A stretch of DNA of 64,000 nucleotides from Desulfovibrio sp. JC010 (GTDB taxonomy: Bacteria; Desulfobacterota; Desulfovibrionia; Desulfovibrionales; Desulfovibrionaceae): the NCBI RefSeq assembly GCF_010470675.1, contig NZ_VOIQ01000001.1, positions 310,001-374,000 on the forward strand. Direction: 5' to 3'. This document shows, in pieces, positions 26,731-36,114 of the stretch. The notes beneath the pieces are model-generated. The model searched no databases. It saw only the letters and a list, made by a program, of their open reading frames with translations, and had not been told where the DNA came from. Position numbers and translations under genes: made by a program. How positions within the stretch are numbered: position 1 is the stretch's first letter; each line of letters starts with the position of its first letter.

Positions 26731-26937
26731 CCTTCGGCGACCCTGCCGGGGGCCTTAACCCCTTTTCCAAAAGGGTTTAAGAATCCCAAAACGTTTTAAT
26801 AAGACTTTGCCATCTCTTTATTCGAAGACCGCTATAGCGCGCTACTCGCGAAGCATAATAAAAGGTTTTGAAGGGGATGGGGTCTGGGGAAGGGGAAACT
26901 TTTGCAAAAGTTTCCCCTTCCCCAGCCGCCGGAGGCA
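26730..26937 (+). repeat. Stop-codon-associated palindromic repeats, copy 5 (two elements head to head)
   Basis: The gap between ktrB and ktrA consists of a degenerate forward element (CCGGGGGCC, then AACCCCTTTTCCAAAAGGGTTT, then CCCAAAACGTTTTAATAAG) and a reversed element. The reversed element has a perfect 42-bp palindrome at 26884-26925 and ends in GCCGCCGGAGGCA at 26925-26937. That GGAGG (26931-26935) is nine bases before the ktrA start codon. Confidence 0.8.
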
Positions 26938-26944
26938 CAAAAAT

Positions 26945-27601
26945 ATGACAAAAAAAACAATAGAAGTAGGCGTTATCGGCCTTGGTAAATTCGGTCTGGA
27001 ACTGGCACTTAACCTGCGCAGACTGGGCCACAATGTTGTGGGAATTGATACCGGGGAAGAACGGGTCAAAGCTGCTAAACCTTTCATTCCCCAAGTCTTT
27101 CAGGCTGACGGAACTGATCCGCAAACCCTGAAGCAGCTTAGCTTTCAGGACTTTGATTACGTGGTGGTTTCCACCGGGGACTCACTGGAGGCCAGCGTTC
27201 TGGTGGTGCTTAATCTGCAGGAAATCGGGGTCAACAAGATCTGGGTCAAAGCCATCAGCGCGGCCCATAAAAAGGTACTCAGCAAAATGGGCGTGGATTA
27301 TGTTGTCTTCCCGGAACATTTTGCGGCAAAACAGCTGGCCCACAAGCTATCCACTCCGGGCATGGTCGAATACCTTTCCATGGGCAACGACATTCTGATC
27401 AAAGAACGCGAAGCCGATGACTGGGCCGGAAAAACACTCATTGATCTGAACCTGACCAACAATTATCAGGTACAGGTCATTGCCATCCGTAAAAACGGAT
27501 CGGAAGAACTGAATTTCGTGCCCAAAGCGAACGAGCCGCTCAGTGAAAATGATGTGCTGATTATGATCGGAGCGCGGGAAAACCTGCTGAAACTGCCCTA
27601 G
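26945..27601 (+). CDS. ktrA: Potassium uptake regulator, TrkA/KtrA family (RCK domains)
   Basis: A 218-residue cytoplasmic gating subunit with an N-terminal RCK_N Rossmann domain (VIGLGKFGLELALNLRRLG, then DGTDP) and a C-terminal RCK_C domain (about 140-218). It binds nucleotide and opens the membrane subunit encoded upstream. I chose ATG 26945 because GGAGG is nine bases upstream; the frame upstream is open only because it runs through repeat DNA. Its ribosome binding site is part of the reversed repeat element. It converges with the TPR gene, leaving 3 bp. Confidence 0.93.
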   Translation: MTKKTIEVGVIGLGKFGLELALNLRRLGHNVVGIDTGEERVKAAKPFIPQVFQADGTDPQTLKQLSFQDFDYVVVSTGDSLEASVLVVLNLQEIGVNKIWVKAISAAHKKVLSKMGVDYVVFPEHFAAKQLAHKLSTPGMVEYLSMGNDILIKEREADDWAGKTLIDLNLTNNYQVQVIAIRKNGSEELNFVPKANEPLSENDVLIMIGARENLLKLP

Positions 27602-27604
27602 CGG

Positions 27605-28588
27605 CTATAAATCAACATCGACATTGTAGAGATTCTTTTCAATCTCTTTCATCTGCATATCCTCTTCTGCAAGGGCGATCATGCGGTCCCTGATTTCGTG
27701 TGTCTTTTCAATGGCATCATCAAGCTCCACCCCGGCGGCCAACTGCATCTTGCGCAGCAGGTTGAGAATGTCACTGCGCAGGGTTTCGCCGTTGTCCCCG
27801 GTTCCCATTTCCCGGAGCATGGTTTCGTCTTCTTCGGTTTTTTTGATCAGGTAATGACAGAATTTCTGGGCTTCCTGAACACCGCGGTTCTTTTCAAGAC
27901 ACATGGTCAGATAGCGGAAACAATTTTCCCAGTCACCCGCTTCATAGTGGGTGCGGGCAATGTTGAAGAAAAGATTTTCATCGGTACTGTCGAGATCGAC
28001 TCCGCGATTGTAGTACTGCAGGGCCTCGCGATACATGCCGTTCTTGCGCATGGATATACCGAAATCATTGAACATGTGCTTGTGTTCAGTGGTAAAGGCG
28101 GATTTGAGCTGGAGCACTTTGGCGAACACTTCCTGCGCCCTCTCCACATCGCCCTTTTCAAGGTAGGTCATACCGAGACCGAAGGTGGCGCGGACATTTT
28201 CCTCATCCACTTCCAGCGCGTCGGCGTATTCCATTTCCGCGCTGTAAAGCTCGCCCTGTTCACGGTGGGCCTCGCCCCTGCTGAGCCGTGCTTCCTGCTG
28301 GTCCATGGCCGGACGAACATGCTGCTGAAAATAGTCCAGTTCAAGGGCGTAATGGGCGGCAAACTCGCCGCCGCCGATAATCTGGGGATCGCCTGTGGGA
28401 ATATGCTGTTCATTGAGAAGCAGCAATTCAAAACGGTCATCGTCCACTTTGGTGGCCAGCCAGTATTTTTTACCCTTGATTTTATGCGAGTCTGTGCGCA
28501 GGGAAACAACCGTCACAAGGCTTGAATCCTCTGGAATCCCCTGATCTGCGGGAGGAGTATAGTCAAATAATGATGAGTCGGCACTCAT
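27605..28588 (-). CDS. Tetratricopeptide-repeat protein
   Basis: A 327-residue soluble protein. After an N-terminal domain (residues 1 to about 95) of unknown type, at least four TPR units are visible (for example GEAHREQGELYSAEMEYADA, VRATFGLGMTYLEKGDVERA, FNDFGISMRKNGMYREALQ, FFNIARTHYEAGDWENCFR). The C-terminal part is helical and acidic. It probably serves as a protein-interaction scaffold. There is no signal peptide. The partners and process are unknown. Confidence 0.85.
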   Translation of the reverse strand: MSADSSLFDYTPPADQGIPEDSSLVTVVSLRTDSHKIKGKKYWLATKVDDDRFELLLLNEQHIPTGDPQIIGGGEFAAHYALELDYFQQHVRPAMDQQEARLSRGEAHREQGELYSAEMEYADALEVDEENVRATFGLGMTYLEKGDVERAQEVFAKVLQLKSAFTTEHKHMFNDFGISMRKNGMYREALQYYNRGVDLDSTDENLFFNIARTHYEAGDWENCFRYLTMCLEKNRGVQEAQKFCHYLIKKTEEDETMLREMGTGDNGETLRSDILNLLRKMQLAAGVELDDAIEKTHEIRDRMIALAEEDMQMKEIEKNLYNVDVDL

Positions 28589-28683
28589 TGTTTTAAGCCT
28601 CCGAATATCCTGTTCAGACCCCTCACATACTCCTTATCGGCATTCTACCCGTTCCGGTATAGATTGCCATCATCTAAATAAAA

Positions 28684-29541
28684 ATGAATATTCCTACAGC
28701 TGGAACTTCGAAAAAAAATTCGCTAGTCTTCAGCGTGATGAAAGTACACCGTTTAATTTTATTTTTTCTTACCGTTATCTTTATTTTGCACTTTTTCGGG
28801 CAAAAAAGCTACGCTCGCAAGAAGATTTCGGCTCCGATCATTCAGTGCAGATTACTCCACCAGTTTCCGCACGACGACCTGGCATTCACGCAGGGTTTTC
28901 TCTATCATAAAAGCTATTTATACGAAAGCACGGGCAAGCGTGGCCGATCTTCACTGCGCAAGGTTGAACTGGAAAGCGGCATTGTGCGCACCCTGATTAA
29001 AAATGATGAGAAAATTTTCAGCGAAGGCATCTGCTACCATAACAATGAAATTTACCAACTAACATGGCGGTCAGGTAAATGTTACGTGTATGACGCTGCT
29101 TCCCTTGCCCGCAAAAGAATCTTCCAATACAAGGGGCAGGGATGGGGCCTGACCACAGACGGAGACTTCATCTACCAGAGCAACGGTTCTTCGGTGATCA
29201 CCCTGCGCGACCCTTATGATTTTGCACGCATTAAAAGGCTGCGGGTCACGGACGGCGTTGCCAACATTCATAGTTTAAACGAACTGGAATTCATAAACGG
29301 CCTGATTTTCAGCAATATCTGGAAAAAAGACCGCATAGCAGCCATTGATCCCCGAAACGGCAAAGTAAAATTCTGGCTGGATATATCATCACTGCGCCCT
29401 CTTGCCGGGGAAAAAGCCGAAGCCGCCAACGGCATTGCCTGGGATGCTGAGAACAAACGACTTTTCGTGACCGGAAAATTCTGGAACAAGGTTTTTGAAA
29501 TTGAACTACCCACACTTGAAAATAAGCCCGCCCCAAACTGA
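28684..29541 (+). CDS. Glutaminyl-peptide cyclotransferase (glutamine cyclotransferase)
   Basis: A 285-residue exported enzyme of the plant-type beta-propeller family, which cyclises N-terminal glutamine to pyroglutamate. Family blocks are FPHDDLAFTQGFLY, LYESTGKRGRSSLRKV, FSEGICY, GWGLTTDGDF, NELEFINGLIFSNIW and ANGIAWDAENKRLFVTGKFW. The N-terminus carries a signal peptide (LILFFLTVIFILHFF). A second ATG at 28738 would give a more typical signal peptide; neither start has a clear ribosome binding site. The next gene overlaps its 3' end by up to 47 bases. Confidence 0.88.
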   Translation: MNIPTAGTSKKNSLVFSVMKVHRLILFFLTVIFILHFFGQKSYARKKISAPIIQCRLLHQFPHDDLAFTQGFLYHKSYLYESTGKRGRSSLRKVELESGIVRTLIKNDEKIFSEGICYHNNEIYQLTWRSGKCYVYDAASLARKRIFQYKGQGWGLTTDGDFIYQSNGSSVITLRDPYDFARIKRLRVTDGVANIHSLNELEFINGLIFSNIWKKDRIAAIDPRNGKVKFWLDISSLRPLAGEKAEAANGIAWDAENKRLFVTGKFWNKVFEIELPTLENKPAPN

Positions 29542-32500
29542 CCACCCCACCGCTTCACTGGGTATCTGTGCCGGGGCTTCCACTATCAGCATGGTCCTCA
29601 TGGACGACGCTGACGGACAAATTGAAATAATTAAATCAATTTCACTTAACCACGAAGGCAATCCCGCGAAAACCGTCGTCAAAGCCTTGCAGGAATTAGG
29701 GCTACCGGACAACGTTCCGGCAGCAGTAACCGGACGCAAATTCCGGCACCTGCTGGAACTGCCGACCATCTCCGAACCGCAAGCCCTTGAAACAGCACTT
29801 ACGCAGCAGAATTTCGTAAAAGAAGGTTACCGCACCGTACTCAGCGCGGGCGGGGAAACCTTCATGGCCTACCTGCTTGATAATGACGGCAAGGTTGAAA
29901 CCGTGCATACCGGGAACAAGTGCGCTTCCGGCACCGGGGAATTTCTGGCTCAGCAATTAGGCCGCATGGGCCTTACTCTGGACGATATGTCCGCCATGCA
30001 GGAATGCGAACCGCACAAGGTCTCCGGGCGTTGCTCGGTTTTCTGCAAAAGCGACTGCACCCATGCTCTGAACAAAGGGGTGGAAAAAGATGCCGTGGTG
30101 GCCGGGCTGGCCCGCATGATGGCCGGAAAATGCGTGGAACTGCTGCGCAAACTACCCGCGGAAAAAGTAGCCCTGATCGGTAACTGCTCGCAGAACAAAT
30201 TCATGGTCAATGAACTGCGCCGGGAAATAGCGGACCTCTTTCTGCCGGAGCACGGCAACTGCTTCGAGGCCCTTGGGGCGGCCATCTGGGCAGCTGAAAA
30301 CGGGGCCCCGTTGCCGCAGGAGACAGGCAGCATCATTCGCAAAGGTGACACAGCGTTCACTTTCCTGCCGCCGCTGAAAAACTTCACTGATTCTGTTAAA
30401 TTTCACAAAAGCAGGCAGGCCGGATTCGTCCCCGGCAACAGGCTGGCCCTCGGCCTTGATGTAGGTTCGACTACCACTAAAGGGGTGCTTCTTGATCTGG
30501 AACGTACCGAGATTGCAGCCTCCTGCTACCTGCGCACGGACGGTGATCCCATCGGGGCATCATGCAGGGTTTACGCCGAACTGGCTACGCAGGTTCCGGA
30601 CGGAACCGTGGCTGAAATCATGGGAGTGACCGGATCTGGCCGCAACATTGCCGGGCTGCATGCGGGCACGGACGGCATTATCAACGAGATCACCGCCCAC
30701 GCCACCGCCGCCGTGCATTATGATCCGGAAGTGGACACAATTTTCGAAATCGGCGGACAGGATGCCAAGTATACATGGCTGAAAAATTCAGTTCCCTGCG
30801 ACTACGCCATGAACGAAGCATGCAGTGCCGGAACCGGATCGTTCCTTGAAGAAAGTGCCAAAGAAACTCTGGGCATCGCGGTCACCGACATTGCTGATGT
30901 GGCCTTTAAAGGAAAGAATCCACCCAACTTCAATGACCAGTGCGCGGCCTTCATCGGCTCTGACCTCAAGCTTGCGGCGCAGGAGGGTGTTCCGCTGGAG
31001 GACATGGTTGCCGGGCTGGTCTATTCCATCTGTATAAATTACGCCAACCGGGTTAAAGGCAGCCGCACAGTCGGTCGTAAAATTTTCATGCAGGGCGGGG
31101 TCTGCTACAACAAGGCCGTGCCCACGGCCATGGCCGCACTGACCGGACAGGAAATCATCGTCCCGCCCCATCCGGGACTTACCGGAGCCTTCGGGGTGGC
31201 TCTTGAGGCAGCGAAAAGAGCTGATCAGGGTACCATTGCCAAAGGAGAATTCAATCCCGCCGAGCTGGCTGAAAGAAAAGTGAACCACAAATCACCTTTC
31301 GTCTGCAACGGAGCCGGACGGGATTGCGACCTCGGCTGCACCATTGCCCGCATTGAAGTACAGGGCAAAACCTTCCCCTTCGGCGGTATCTGCAACCGCT
31401 TTGATAATTCCAAGGTCGCCAAAAACACCAAGCCGGCAGATGATCTTGTACTCTGGCGGGAGAAACGGGTTTTCCGGGATTTGACTGAGCCAGAGGCAGG
31501 CCAGTCCGTAATCGGCATGAACCGCTCCCTGCTCATGAACACGTGGTTTCCGCTCTTCAATACTTTTTTCAAAAAGATGGGCTTCGGAGTCCGGCTGCCG
31601 GATAAAATCGATCCCGATTCCATTGAGCAGAAAGGCGCGCCCTTCTGTCATCCGGTGGAACTGGCCCACGGCGGGCTGGGGGAACTGCTGGGACTTGAGA
31701 CCGATCATATTTTCCTGCCCCATCTGCGTTCCATGCCACTCAAAAGCGGTGACCGCTCCTGCACCTGCGTGCTGGTTCAGGGAGAGCCTTATTACCTGAA
31801 ATCCGCTTTCCCGGAACTGGAAAAACGCTCCCTGCTGGCCCCGGTCATCCACATGCAGGACGGTGAAGAACAATTACGCAAAGCCCTGCTCCAGACAGCC
31901 GCCGTACTCAAGGTGGATGTCGCACGTGCTGTAGACGCACTGGAGGCGGCACTTGCCGCGCAGGAACAATTCTTTTCCGACCTGCGTCGCAAAGGAGAAG
32001 AATTCATGGCCGCACTGGATGAAAGCGACAGGCAGGGCATGGTGCTATTCGGTCGCCCATACAATGCTTTCAGCTCATGGGCCAATAAATCCATTCCCGC
32101 AAAATTCGCCACCCGCGGAGTTGAGATCATCCCCTGCGATATGCTCCCACGCAGTGAAAAATGCGGATCAGAACTGAATATGTACTGGGCCACCGGGGAA
32201 CAGATCATGGACAGTGCCAAGCAGGCAGCTGAACATCCCAAACTTTTCGGCACCTACATCACCAACTTTTCCTGCGGACCGGATTCATTCCTGCTCGGCC
32301 ATTTCCGCAAAGTCATGGGCAGCAAGCCTTCACTGACCTTGGAGCTGGACAGTCACACCGCCGATGCCGGGATCGAAACCCGCATTGAAGCGTTTCTGGA
32401 TATTGTGGACGGTTTCAGCCGCCAAAAAGAAACAGACAGACCGGCGGCGAACTCTTTCCGTCCGGCCTGTTGTGAAGTTCGCGACGGAATTACCGGAATT

Positions 32501-33751
32501 ACCGACTCCAAAGGAGACTGGTATGCGGTCAATGATCCGAAAGTCACCCTGCTTATTCCCAGCCTAGGTGAAATCAGCACGGATTTTCTGGCCGCCTCCA
32601 TGCAGCGGGACAACATCCGCTACAAGGTGCTGGGTCACGCCAGTGAAGCTGCCCTCAAAATGGGCCGCAACAATTCATCATGCAAGGAATGTTTGCCCCT
32701 GCAACTCACAGCAGGAGCGTTACTGGAACATCTGGAAAACCGGGACGAAGACGAAATCGCCCTCTTCCTGATGCCCAAGGCCAAGGGGCCGTGCCGCTTC
32801 GGGCAGTATTCCGTGTTCATGAATGATCTCATTGAGCGTTTGGAAATCCCGGACCTTGCCATTTTCGCGCCCAGTTCCACGGACGGCTACGGGGGATTAA
32901 GCACCGGGGTGACCCTTGGCATGTGGCAAGGCATTGTTGCCGGGTCCATCCTTGAGGACATCCACGCCACCATTTCCACAGCCGCTACAGATAAGGACGC
33001 GGCCCTGAAACTTTTCCGGCAGGTCCGTCAAAACCTGCTCGATGGCATGGCCGACTGGAAAACCTTCTCCAAGGCACTGCGCAAAGCGGCAAAAGAGCTA
33101 TCCACCATTAAACTGTCAAAACCAATACGGGAATATCCGGTAATCTCCCTTCTTGGTGAAATTTATGTGCGCCACGATCCGCTGGCCCGCCGCTCCCTGC
33201 CGGAAAGGCTTACCGAACAGGGCTTCATCGTGCGCGTGGCCCCGGTGCTGGAGTGGATGAAATACACCGACTGGCTGAACCGCAATAATATCGAAGGCAG
33301 GGCCGAACTGAAAACCCTGATTACGCAAGGCGTGAAATCATATTTTGAGCGGCGCATCCGGCATATACTCGCCAAAAGCGGACTGCTCTTCTATCCCGGA
33401 CCGGATGTGCGAAAAGTGGTCAGCCACGGCAAAAAGCATATTTCCGAACAGCTCACCGGGGAGGCAATCCTCACTGTGGGCGCATCCCTGCACGAGATAA
33501 TGTCCCCATCCTGCGGGGTCATCTCCATCGGTCCTTTCGGCTGCATGCCCTCACGGGTGGCAGAAGCGGTGCTCAGTGAAAAATTCCGGGCCGGATCAGC
33601 AGGAGGCAAGGCCACATCCGTGGTTGCTCCTGATTCACGGTTGCCTTTTCTGGCCATTGAGACGGACGGCAATCCCTTCCCGCAACTGATCGAAGCAAGG
33701 CTGGAAGCATTCTGTCTGCAGGCCAAACGGCTGCATGAACGGATGAATTGA
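29495..33751 (+). CDS. Acyl-CoA dehydratase activase fused to a dehydratase-like region (BadF/HgdC type, 1418 residues)
   Basis: A very large protein with two tandem ATPase domains of the BadF/BcrA/HgdC family (about 20-280 and 318-590; the second has LGLDVGSTTTKGVLL, GGQDAKYTW and NEACSAGTGSFLEESA with the [4Fe-4S] ligand cysteine, plus NDQCAAFIGSD). A DUF2229-like domain follows (about 650-1000), then an HgdB-like C-terminal region (SCGVISIGPFGCMPSRV). Such activases reduce 2-hydroxyacyl-CoA dehydratases by ATP hydrolysis; the long fused forms have no proven substrate. No in-frame ATG precedes the first ATPase motif, so the start is TTG (29495, 29501 or 29516), overlapping the upstream gene. 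Confidence 0.88.
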   Translation: MKLNYPHLKISPPQTDHPTASLGICAGASTISMVLMDDADGQIEIIKSISLNHEGNPAKTVVKALQELGLPDNVPAAVTGRKFRHLLELPTISEPQALETALTQQNFVKEGYRTVLSAGGETFMAYLLDNDGKVETVHTGNKCASGTGEFLAQQLGRMGLTLDDMSAMQECEPHKVSGRCSVFCKSDCTHALNKGVEKDAVVAGLARMMAGKCVELLRKLPAEKVALIGNCSQNKFMVNELRREIADLFLPEHGNCFEALGAAIWAAENGAPLPQETGSIIRKGDTAFTFLPPLKNFTDSVKFHKSRQAGFVPGNRLALGLDVGSTTTKGVLLDLERTEIAASCYLRTDGDPIGASCRVYAELATQVPDGTVAEIMGVTGSGRNIAGLHAGTDGIINEITAHATAAVHYDPEVDTIFEIGGQDAKYTWLKNSVPCDYAMNEACSAGTGSFLEESAKETLGIAVTDIADVAFKGKNPPNFNDQCAAFIGSDLKLAAQEGVPLEDMVAGLVYSICINYANRVKGSRTVGRKIFMQGGVCYNKAVPTAMAALTGQEIIVPPHPGLTGAFGVALEAAKRADQGTIAKGEFNPAELAERKVNHKSPFVCNGAGRDCDLGCTIARIEVQGKTFPFGGICNRFDNSKVAKNTKPADDLVLWREKRVFRDLTEPEAGQSVIGMNRSLLMNTWFPLFNTFFKKMGFGVRLPDKIDPDSIEQKGAPFCHPVELAHGGLGELLGLETDHIFLPHLRSMPLKSGDRSCTCVLVQGEPYYLKSAFPELEKRSLLAPVIHMQDGEEQLRKALLQTAAVLKVDVARAVDALEAALAAQEQFFSDLRRKGEEFMAALDESDRQGMVLFGRPYNAFSSWANKSIPAKFATRGVEIIPCDMLPRSEKCGSELNMYWATGEQIMDSAKQAAEHPKLFGTYITNFSCGPDSFLLGHFRKVMGSKPSLTLELDSHTADAGIETRIEAFLDIVDGFSRQKETDRPAANSFRPACCEVRDGITGITDSKGDWYAVNDPKVTLLIPSLGEISTDFLAASMQRDNIRYKVLGHASEAALKMGRNNSSCKECLPLQLTAGALLEHLENRDEDEIALFLMPKAKGPCRFGQYSVFMNDLIERLEIPDLAIFAPSSTDGYGGLSTGVTLGMWQGIVAGSILEDIHATISTAATDKDAALKLFRQVRQNLLDGMADWKTFSKALRKAAKELSTIKLSKPIREYPVISLLGEIYVRHDPLARRSLPERLTEQGFIVRVAPVLEWMKYTDWLNRNNIEGRAELKTLITQGVKSYFERRIRHILAKSGLLFYPGPDVRKVVSHGKKHISEQLTGEAILTVGASLHEIMSPSCGVISIGPFGCMPSRVAEAVLSEKFRAGSAGGKATSVVAPDSRLPFLAIETDGNPFPQLIEARLEAFCLQAKRLHERMN

Positions 33752-33865
33752 AATGGCAGGCCCAAATTAATATTACTTTAGTTCTTCTTGATATAGCACA
33801 AGCTATTATGATACCACCTCTCAGGATAGATTGAAGCGGAAACGCTTTTCCGGGGGGAGGACACA

Positions 33866-35629
33866 TTGAATAGAAGAATGATAGGGCTGTGCCTGTTAAT
33901 ACTGCTGATTACCATCTGCGGATGCCGGGCCGGACGATCCCTAAAAACAAATATCAAAGAAACTGTAATTTCATCCCAGCCGGAGGATAAATTCACCCGG
34001 GCAGTGGACCGCAATAAATTCTCTGAGGCGGAACAGATCTGGCTTGATAATCAGGACTATTTTCTGGCAAAGCCGAAGGCAATGGATGAGATAACCAAAG
34101 CGGCTTCCAATCTTAAAAAACGTTACCGCCCGAAAATTTCCGCAGCTACAACAAACATCCTTTCCATCCATTGGCCTGAAAAATCCGCTAAGTGGACTTT
34201 GATCCGCCTCAAGCTGGATAATGCGCGTGCACTTGTGGATGAAATTGAATCCCTCGCCATCCTAAACGATCTCGGCCAGACACCTCCCCGTCTGGCAAAA
34301 CTGAAAAGCAAGCTCCACGAAAAAGAATCAAAAATCCACGCCGATGCGCTGGCCCAGTTCAAGAAATATCCCCTTAAAACCGGGCCGAATTTTTTTTCCA
34401 TCTATCCCGTAAAACTGGACGAGGCCAAATTCCTCAAGTCGCAGGCCGCCCTGCTGGAGCGCACTGTAGGTTCCGCCAACGGTAAAGACGTGCCGCACAT
34501 GATCAAGGAATACGGGGATGTGATCCCCGCTGAGACCCTGCGCAACATGGAAGGCCAATACTTCCGCGAGCTGCTCAAGAAAGAATCCAAGGGCAGAAAG
34601 CCGTCCTTCCGCACAGTTATAAAAACCATGAAGGAAGCCCAGAGACAGGGCTTCCCGGTTACCGAAGTACCGGACTGCAAAATCGCCTTTGTGCGCGTGA
34701 CCAGCAAAACTCTGCTGCATGAACATGGCATTGAATTCGGTCTGGGATTTGACGTGGACCTGCCTATGGAGACCGAGACACTGGCAAAGACTTCCATGTT
34801 CAATTCCAAGACAGCCAAGGACGCGGATGTGGTCATCCTGATCAACGAAGTGGTATCCAGAATCGACCGAAAGACTTTCCGTCCCAAATCATACCGAAGT
34901 AAAAATATTCTCGGATATCAGGAAGGATACAACCATGCCTACGATCAGGCCCAGCTGCGTCTTGAACAGCTTAAACTGAAACGGCAGGAACTGAACAACC
35001 GCAACAACTCCCACATTCTGGGCTGGTTCGGGGCTAACGACATCACCTCCGCCGCCCACATGGCTGCAATAGAAGAACAAAAATACAATGAAGCAGTTGC
35101 CAATGCCACCAGCATCCCGCGTATGATCGACAAGCCCATCTATGAAAAATACAGCTTCAGTGTTGTGCCGCTGCGAACAACCAAAGTAGCCTCGGTACAG
35201 TACATAATTATCGACCGTAAATCACGCACATACTTCACGGACTTCTTTGATATTGTTCAGGAAAAGAACTTTAAAATCGCATATGGGATTCGACCGGATG
35301 ACCCGGACAAACTAGCCTATACCAAACGTTTCAATACGGACAAGGAAGTCCGGGGCTGGGAGAAAAAGGTTGTTCCCATACGCCTTTCCGACATGCTCAA
35401 CTATTATCTGGACCACAAGGGAAAAGATAAAAAGTACCGCAACATGGCCAGCATTCAAAAAACAATTATTAATGATCGCAACAAAGCATTAGCGTCATTT
35501 TATAGCGATAAATATAAATCCGATACCGGCAATGATCCTCGTTTTGATTCCACAGTCATGGTTCTAGGGCCGGATCGCAGGTCATATGGTAGCGGTTTTT
35601 TTTGTAACCAGCAACATTATCTTGACTAA
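33866..35629 (+). CDS. Lipoprotein, N-terminal part of a frameshift-split trypsin-like protease
   Basis: A 587-residue product with a lipoprotein signal (LLILLITICGC, Cys about 20). The large middle part (about 30-560) is charged and has no domain that I recognise. TTG 33866 is the likely start, since GGAGG lies five bases upstream. The last in-frame residues read YGSGFF and then change to CNQQHYLD and stop. Reading one base further along, the sequence continues as FFVTSNIILTNHHVV, the start of a trypsin-like domain. The switch lies in a T8 tract (35596-35603), so the gene is either frameshifted, phase variable, corrected by slippage, or carries a sequence error. Intact length would be about 745 residues. 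Confidence 0.8.
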   Translation: MNRRMIGLCLLILLITICGCRAGRSLKTNIKETVISSQPEDKFTRAVDRNKFSEAEQIWLDNQDYFLAKPKAMDEITKAASNLKKRYRPKISAATTNILSIHWPEKSAKWTLIRLKLDNARALVDEIESLAILNDLGQTPPRLAKLKSKLHEKESKIHADALAQFKKYPLKTGPNFFSIYPVKLDEAKFLKSQAALLERTVGSANGKDVPHMIKEYGDVIPAETLRNMEGQYFRELLKKESKGRKPSFRTVIKTMKEAQRQGFPVTEVPDCKIAFVRVTSKTLLHEHGIEFGLGFDVDLPMETETLAKTSMFNSKTAKDADVVILINEVVSRIDRKTFRPKSYRSKNILGYQEGYNHAYDQAQLRLEQLKLKRQELNNRNNSHILGWFGANDITSAAHMAAIEEQKYNEAVANATSIPRMIDKPIYEKYSFSVVPLRTTKVASVQYIIIDRKSRTYFTDFFDIVQEKNFKIAYGIRPDDPDKLAYTKRFNTDKEVRGWEKKVVPIRLSDMLNYYLDHKGKDKKYRNMASIQKTIINDRNKALASFYSDKYKSDTGNDPRFDSTVMVLGPDRRSYGSGFFCNQQHYLD

Positions 35630-36104
35630 TCATCATGTGGTGGCAGGGAGTAGTTTTGTTGAAATAAAAATGCACAATAATATGGAAGCATTCGGTAAAG
35701 TAATGGCTTTTGATTTGTACCGGGACCTTGCATTGGTTAAAATTAATGCTCATGGAAAACCAGTACGATTTTACACTAAAAACAGCCTACCTGCCGGAGT
35801 AACCCTTGAAGCCATCGGGCACCCGGAAGATCTGCCTTTCACAATTACCCGTGGCGTATTCAGTGCCTACAGGTCGATACCAAGCCACCATCTACCTTCT
35901 AGAGATATTGACGTGCGTTATATTCAAACCGATGCAGCGATTAACCGTGGCAACTCGGGAGGCCCCCTGTTCTATAAAAACAAAATTGTAGGCGTTAACT
36001 CATGGAAGTTAGGAGGTCCAATAATCGACAACCTCGCCTTCGCCGTCCATTACTCAGAAGTGATCAAATTTCTCAAACAATATGGAATAAAATATCGCAA
36101 GTAA
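35586..36104 (+). CDS. Trypsin-like serine protease domain, C-terminal part of the split gene
   Basis: 172 codons in another frame than the upstream lipoprotein. The catalytic triad of an HtrA/trypsin-like protease is complete: His in LTNHHVVAG, Asp in YRDLALVKI, Ser in GNSGGPLFY. On its own it would start at ATG 35586, which lacks a ribosome binding site and a signal peptide, so independent expression is unlikely. It makes sense as the C-terminal domain of the lipoprotein once the T8 tract is read with one T less. The TraT-like gene follows after 10 bases, so all belong to one operon. Confidence 0.75.
   Translation: MVAVFFVTSNIILTNHHVVAGSSFVEIKMHNNMEAFGKVMAFDLYRDLALVKINAHGKPVRFYTKNSLPAGVTLEAIGHPEDLPFTITRGVFSAYRSIPSHHLPSRDIDVRYIQTDAAINRGNSGGPLFYKNKIVGVNSWKLGGPIIDNLAFAVHYSEVIKFLKQYGIKYRK
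35596..35603 (+). other. T8 homopolymer at the protease frameshift
   Basis: Eight consecutive T follow AGCGG. With seven T the frame reads Gly-Phe-Phe-Val-Thr and runs on to a complete protease domain; with eight it reads Gly-Phe-Phe-Cys-Asn and stops 9 codons later. Such tracts are known sites of polymerase slippage and phase variation. Confidence 0.8.
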
Positions 36105-36114
36105 GGAGCCTCCA

